Assembly: GCA_030272585.1 (NCBI GenBank)
Contig: BSYQ01000004.1
Coordinates: 4,402,001 to 4,466,000 of the forward strand
DNA from: Bryopsis sp. KO-2023
Taxonomy: Eukaryota > Chlorophyta > Ulvophyceae > Bryopsidales > Bryopsidaceae
Length of the DNA stretch: 64,000 bases
Direction: 5' to 3'
In this document: positions 58,644-64,000 of the stretch, piece by piece
Numbering within the stretch: position 1 is the stretch's first letter
Layout: each line of letters opens with the position of its first letter
The notes under the pieces: generated by a model
What the model saw: only the letters and a program-made list of their open reading frames with translations
Database searches by the model: none
Told to the model about the DNA's origin: nothing
Translations under genes and position numbers: made by a program

Positions 58644-59004
58644 ACATCCTTCTTCTGTGGAACATCGAGTTGTCATAGTTTAGCGTGGGGAGCAACAGGT
58701 GGTGCTCCCTCTGAGAGTCTCTTTACCACGCTCGCCACTCGAAGAGCTCGCCTGTGCCGTGTGCTCCGGAAGAAGGGTCACGGGGAAGTCGTGAACAGGT
58801 TCACGAAGGAAGAAAGAAGGAGTGACTGGGTCGCTCTAAAGTCAAGGCGTTTACACCTCGTGGGTCGTCTTCAGGCTATTCGACAGGGAAGTCTGGGTGC
58901 TGCTTTCTCTTTCCGTTGCTGGGTTGCTGGGCGCCAGTGTATTTCCGGGAAGTGTGGACGTGTTAACCGTCGGTGACTGGGTCAAGGAAGAGTCGTAAAA
59001 CACT

Positions 59005-59927
59005 ATGGCGAAAGTGACGTTGCGAACATTCCGTGGTCCTCCTGATTGCCCGTTCTTGTGGCTGCGACTGTTTAATGATGTGGCTTCGTTTAAGCAGTGG
59101 TCGCCTGAGCAGAAAGTTTCTCGTGCATTATTGGCGTGTGAAGGCCAAGCAGAACCATGGGCCCATATTTTCCACATAGCGAGGAGTGTGTTAACACCAG
59201 GAGTGGCGGCTGAGTCGTCAGAGTCGGGAAGTGACCAAGAGGATTCGAGCGGTGCCTCGTTTCGTGTCGTTGATGATTGGGTGGCCTTCGAAGCCGCTTT
59301 TTTGCAAAGGTTCCGCGGTCCTGGCTGGCGGGATAATATTGAAGACGAATTACACACAATTGGGCAGTCGAGGCAAAAAGGAGTGGCCTCGTACGCTGAG
59401 ATAAACTGAGCTCATGAGCTGATCAGTTTATCTCAGCGAACTCGAGCTTGGGCGTCTCGCGACCTCGGAGGAGCCGTGCTACTTCATATATGCGCAGATG
59501 GATGAAGGGCTTGCATGAGCCAGTGCGAACTCAAGTGTTCCTGTCACCTGAACTCAGTACATGGACTTGGACTCAAACGAAAGAGCGAGCGATGGAATGC
59601 GAAAGGGCCTTAGTGGCAGCGGGTCATTGTGTTGGACTGGAGAACCATCAAAAAGCAGCAATTGCGGTGTCCTCGTCCGCGATCAGCAGTCGATCAGATG
59701 TGTTACAGGTGCAAGTTAAAAGGGAGAAGGACACTTTGGAAGGGAATTCCGTCTTGGAAAAATTGACACAGCCAGTGGCAAAGCTCACAGATCTGTTGAT
59801 CGAGAACATGCTGAGGTGGAAAAAGACTGGATTACGATTGGGATGGAGGAATTGGGTGGCTGCAAGTACCGAGTGGAGAACCTTTTTTAGCCGTTTTTTT
59901 GTACCGCAGAGTTCGTTAGGGAACTAA
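59005..59927 (+). pseudogene. Retroelement gag-like gene, broken by a stop and a frameshift
   Basis: The first part (59005-59409) reads as a gag core: FLWLRLFNDVASFKQWSPEQ, RALLACEGQAEPWA, WVAFEAAFLQRFRGP and ELHTIGQSRQKGVASYAE. This is the helical pattern of LTR-retroelement capsid proteins. It ends at an in-frame TGA (59407). The reading continues in another frame (59448-59927) with RTQVFLSPELSTWTW and ERAMECERALVAAGH, then a segment matching one 101-bp minisatellite unit. No protease, reverse transcriptase or integrase coding sequence follows, so the copy is non-autonomous and defective. I leave the broken parts as separate frames. Confidence 0.65.
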
Positions 59928-62010
59928 TATATATATGATTTTCAATTATCTATTCATTTTTCAGTTTGAAAAAAAGGGACGGAATTGGGGTCAAAGAACG
60001 ATGCACACATTGTTGAAGGAAGGAGTGTCATCAAAAGGCTGGGGAAAAAAATACCCAGATGAAATGAAAGAGGACCCCTCAATGAAGTTTGGGGTTTGAA
60101 AGGGGGAGGGGGGGGGCTTCAAACAATTGATTCTGGACCAGAAGTGAAGGAATGAAGCCATGATCAAAGATTAGGGAAGGTGGATTGATCGTTTTTGTGA
60201 GGTGGAGGAAAAAGAAAAAGGGAAGGGACCCAAAACATATTGTTGATCCTCAGTGATTTTTTTTGGATCGCATCATGGGAGTTCTTGTTGGAAAAGCTGC
60301 AAAGGAGGACTGGGGATGAATCATCGGCAGTGTCGAAATTGACTGCCAAAATGTTGGTATTGCACAAGGAGACAGTGCTTTCTAGAATTCAGGGTTCCCG
60401 GGCAGTTGAGAGTGTGTTTTCCAGGAATCCCAGTCCACAGCATTTCTGCCCTCCCGAAACCTAAGAAACAAACAGTGGACGGTTTATCGCCACCAACCTC
60501 TTTTTGTAGAGGTCGGCGGCGATCGACTCAAAACCCCACCTCAACAAGGGTGGTGGTTCAGGTGAGGGAGGGAAGTGGGCGGGTTGCGAAAGAGGCTGGG
60601 ATGCCTGGAAGGGAGAGTTGAGAAAGGGTTAAGGAGATAAAAAAAAACGGGACGGAATGGATGGACATGATTTGTCAAATGGAACCGGGATTTCTGTGAA
60701 CCTGGCCAATCGACAGTTGGATTTGCTGGGTGCAGTGGAAAAGAGACAAAAAGGGTTTCTTGTGTCATGATAAAATGGTGTTTTTTGTTCGAATTCCACC
60801 CTCTAGCTCTTCTGCCCCCCCTAAGAAAAAAATGAACAGTTTATCGCCACCAACCTCTTATGGTAGAGGTCGGCGGCGATTGACTCGAACCCCACCTCAA
60901 CAAGGGTGGTGGATATGGTTTAGGGGGGGAATTGGGCGGGGGCAAAAGGGGGTGGTTTGAAATGTGTAAAAAAATATTTGAGACAGCAAACAGCTTTTCT
61001 CTTTGTTTTTTTGGCATGTACATCGAATGGGATTTCACTTGTTTGGATGACTAAAATCAAGGGGGGGTTCAAAAATTGCAGAATTCAATACGGTCGCATG
61101 GCAACAACAAGAGAGAGAGATTCAAAGAAGCAATCCCACACAACTCTACTCCAACCTCATACCAATCTGATGGAAGAAAATGAACACCAGCAAATATATG
61201 GCATTTTTCTTCTTTTTCTCTCATATTCAAGGAATAAGGGTTTCCCCAAAAAATCTGAAGCAAAACAACCATCGGCCACATATCCCTTCTTTCAATTTTC
61301 TCTGAATGTACGATTTTGATTGATCCATGGATAGATGAATTTGTTATCGAAGTTCTGTTCTTTCCAATACTTGTGGATTTGCCCTAAAGCTTTGGCACAG
61401 AATCTCTTCCTTGCTGACCTTCAGACAGTTTCTAATGGCCAAATTATCAAGATGCCCTTCAACTATGACAAACGTCAGCAACATTCGATCGCCATACGGG
61501 CAGTTGAGCCAATTTCTTTGGATCAGATGCACCCCAGTCATCCAGGTTCCATTCAACCCATTAATGTTTGGGATTAATGAGACATTTACACATATTACCC
61601 CTTTTGGGGGGGGGGAGGGGGGAACAAATCACAACGCATCAAGGTAGATATCAAATCCAGCATTTCCACACTCCCACCACGGAATCGACGAGGTGAAATG
61701 GGTGTGGAAAGATTTGGTATTGTGGAAGGGATTGTCAAAAAGAACACTAGGGGGTTCACCAGTGTGGGACAGGGCAGCTAAATTTTGTGGATATCTTTTT
61801 CTATTTGTTCCTTTTTGGACCCGAAGACAGGCCTGTATAAGGTCTGGATGGGTTCTTGTGGTTAGGAAGGGAGGGAGGGGAATTTTTGACTTGAAATTAA
61901 TTGTAAGGCATGCTTCTTCTAAACGATCATAGTTGAAATCATAAACTCCCAGAGACAGACGATGCTGGACTCTGAATGTCCATTCATGCATTCATGTACT
62001 CCCAAGGTAC
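59800..62010. mobile_element. Repeat block A, right copy (inverted)
   Basis: Reverse-complement, colinear counterpart of 25600-29555, shorter because it lacks the minisatellite expansion, the MITE and several insertions. It carries the two stem-loop modules (60488-60521 and 60845-60878) and the coiled-coil remnant (60240-60464). It ends near gtacatgaatgcat (complement) at about 61999. Confidence 0.75.
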
Positions 62011-62246
62011 AATCAGTGTCTTAATCGATAGAATCAACCGCTGAAAATCCATCATGCCTGGTTCAATTCAGATGGGGGACAATTGTTCGAGAATATATCA
62101 GTCCAACGATCAGTGGATACACATCTTGTTCTGAAGTGCATGCCCAAACCGCAAGGAATGGATTTAAACTTGGTCCCTAGTGTTTTTTGTGTTTTTTTTT
62201 AACCTAGCAGTTTTTCAGGGCTACAAAAGGGGCAAAATGTTTTTTT

Positions 62247-62345
62247 ATGAAACAATTCTGGGGCCACCGAAGAAAAAAGGGCCGCATCCACCCGAAGTTT
62301 GTGGGCACTTGGGCCACATCCAAGAAAATCAATCGATGATTCCAC
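62247..62345. repeat. Diverged dispersed repeat, partner at 45129-45245
   Basis: Shares an ordered series of short motifs with the complement of 45129-45245. It lies between repeat block A and the SRP54 gene. No coding function is visible. Confidence 0.5.
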
Positions 62346-62749
62346 AGAACTCGCAGAGAGAAATTGATCATATGTTCAAACCTTGTAATGAATAAATTGG
62401 GGCACAAAAACAGCCAATGTTTTTTCCTTGGACCACTTTGGGGCCAGTGACATTGAACAAAAATATATACGCAGGTGGTCACCCGATGGATCCCAAATCG
62501 TGACAGACTGGAAGAGGTTCAGGGCAAAACATGGCAGGCGGTTAATTATTTTGGAACCCACGATTAACAACATCCCTCTCAAACGACGTCTTCCCCCCCC
62601 CCTCCCCCCCAAAAAAAGCTAGACAAAAAAACAAGACAGCCACTGCCCATTCAAGAAAAACTGCAGCATTTGTGATGTACATTCTTTTTTTTTTTTTCTC
62701 GAAAAAAAAAAAAGCAAAGAAAGAATCAAAATACATGGATGCGGGCATG

Positions 62750-64000
62750 CTACTTCTTTTCCTCCATGGCTTTCATCAAATTTTGCAGAGCTCCGGCACC
62801 TCCCATCTGCTGGAGCAGGTGGGGGGGTAGGACCTTGCTCATCTGCTGGATTTGCTGGTGCATGTTTCTGGGGTTCATCGGCATGTCCCCCTTCATGTTT
62901 TTTGGAAATTTCATGCCCTTCATGGCGGTGGTGAAAATTTTTGCCAGTCGACGGTATTCGTCCAGCAAGGCTTGCACTTCGTACTGAGTTCATAGGCAAA
63001 AAAAAAAGAAAAAAATTCAGAAAGATATGGTGGTGGTTTTCTATGACTGTCAGCGTTGCATGAACCAAATTGAACGTTAATTGGGTATGTTGGAAAAGAA
63101 AACATAAAACAACGATTGCATGTATGCAGATCCCAGACATTCAAATTGCATGGATAGACTTTTTTTTTAAACGACCCAATGAGTAAGTACAAGGACTCCA
63201 TTGATGCCAATTGTTTTTTTTTTTTTTTTTTCAACTAAATTTTCTTTCACAAAACATTTCTTAAGGGCAAAAAAAATTCAAAGAAACAAAATCCTATTGC
63301 AAAGGTGCGACAGAGTCCTGTGAAAAAAACGTGACCCCCCCCCCAAAAAAAAAAAACAAAAATTCACCCCCCACAGAAGCAGCTGTTCACACAGATAACA
63401 AAAAAAAGAAAAAAAATACCAAAAAAATAAAGGAGAGATGAAAAACGTATACATTTTCACCACTCACCAACGGCCTCCCTGATCCTCTATGCAACCTCGT
63501 GATTCGAGATGGCTCCGAAAGCACTTTCACATTGGTGCACTCTAATTCCTTATTAGTCATGCTGTCCATGATGGTCATGTATCGCTTGATTTTCGATTGA
63601 CTCTCCTGATCATGGCCCTTCGGAAAAAGCGCATTGCTGAATCCAGGGATCATCGACATCACCTGCAACACACCCCCTTGGAAATTACAATCGCTTCAGA
63701 CTTTTTTGTAACTCACCTCGAATAACACACATCTTTTTTTTCTCTTTTTTTATTTTTTCAGTTTTTTTACAAGAAATTGCCAAAAGCTGGAATCGTGTTC
63801 GGTCATATCGTCCTTTTCTTTTCTCCTTTTTTTTCCCGAAAAAGATGGAAATGATGGGATCAATCATTATTAATTGTTTCAAAACATGAGTGAGGGTGGA
63901 AAGGCAAGTCCTTCAAAAAAATATATACATATATACATATAAATATAAATATATGTGTGTGTGTTGTTTTTTTCCTCCCACCTGGCTCATCGGCCCCATC
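62750..64000 (-). CDS. SRP54: Signal recognition particle 54 kDa subunit, 3' exons (partial)
   Basis: GTPase subunit of the SRP that binds signal sequences on ribosomes. Only the C-terminal M domain is in the window, in three exons: 64000-63982 (continuing beyond the window), 63662-63468 and 62983-62750. All are phase 0. The M domain shows [37 protein letters not shown], the RNA-binding RGSGR motif, and a methionine/glutamine-rich end with [12 protein letters not shown] before the stop. The sequence agrees with eukaryotic cytosolic SRP54 rather than the chloroplast form, because of the extended M-rich tail. The NG GTPase domain lies outside the window. Confidence 0.93.

Overview
The window looks like nuclear DNA of a photosynthetic eukaryote, most likely a green alga and possibly an early-diverging streptophyte. 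It carries a plastid-targeted CSP41B-type protein, an intronless plant-style UDP-glucuronate 4-epimerase, and plant-like SEC24, importin-5, NOP9 and SRP54 genes. Most genes are split into 5-16 short exons by GT-AG introns with long poly-T/poly-C acceptor tracts. Intergenic and intronic DNA is full of homopolymer and microsatellite tracts. The species assignment is inference; the gene content is what the sequence shows.

Layout. 464-7910 (-): SEC24 C/D-type COPII coat gene, 13 exons summing to an uninterrupted 1,023-codon frame. 9516-11790 (-): five-exon gene for an unrecognised acidic, coiled-coil-like protein. 12779-16280 (-): nearly intact LINE-type retrotransposon with a 14-bp target-site duplication; a short 5'-truncated sibling sits at 10749 inside the preceding gene. 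16834-18090 (+): single-exon UDP-GlcA epimerase. 19795-25297 (+): NOP9-like pumilio-repeat ribosome-biogenesis gene. 25600-34655: repeat-rich island holding mobile-element blocks, a MITE, a 2.2-kb minisatellite of 101-bp units and a small two-exon membrane/secreted gene. 34960-38884 (-): CSP41B. 39577-44739: three genes for small secretory proteins, two of them alanine-rich with cysteine-rich tails. 45855-54075 (-): importin-5 (16 exons). 54820-56416 (+): a divergently transcribed gene encoding only a degenerate helicase C domain. 58039-62010: second, inverted copy of the 25.6-34.7 kb repeat blocks, here carrying a broken retroelement gag-like gene. 62750-64000 (-): 3' end of SRP54.

The housekeeping genes are not an operon-like pathway set. 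They share a broad theme of secretion, transport and ribosome/RNA work (SEC24, SRP54, importin-5, NOP9). The novel material is in the repeat islands and the secretory cluster. The two repeat islands are inverted relatives. Comparing them gives a filled/empty site for one MITE, shows that the 101-bp minisatellite grew out of a single unit in the gag-like coding region, and shows that a small gene occupies the place where the other copy has gag.

Exon coordinates for the main genes were read by hand from splice signals and checked by frame closure (every model gives a whole number of codons). No alignment or expression evidence was available.
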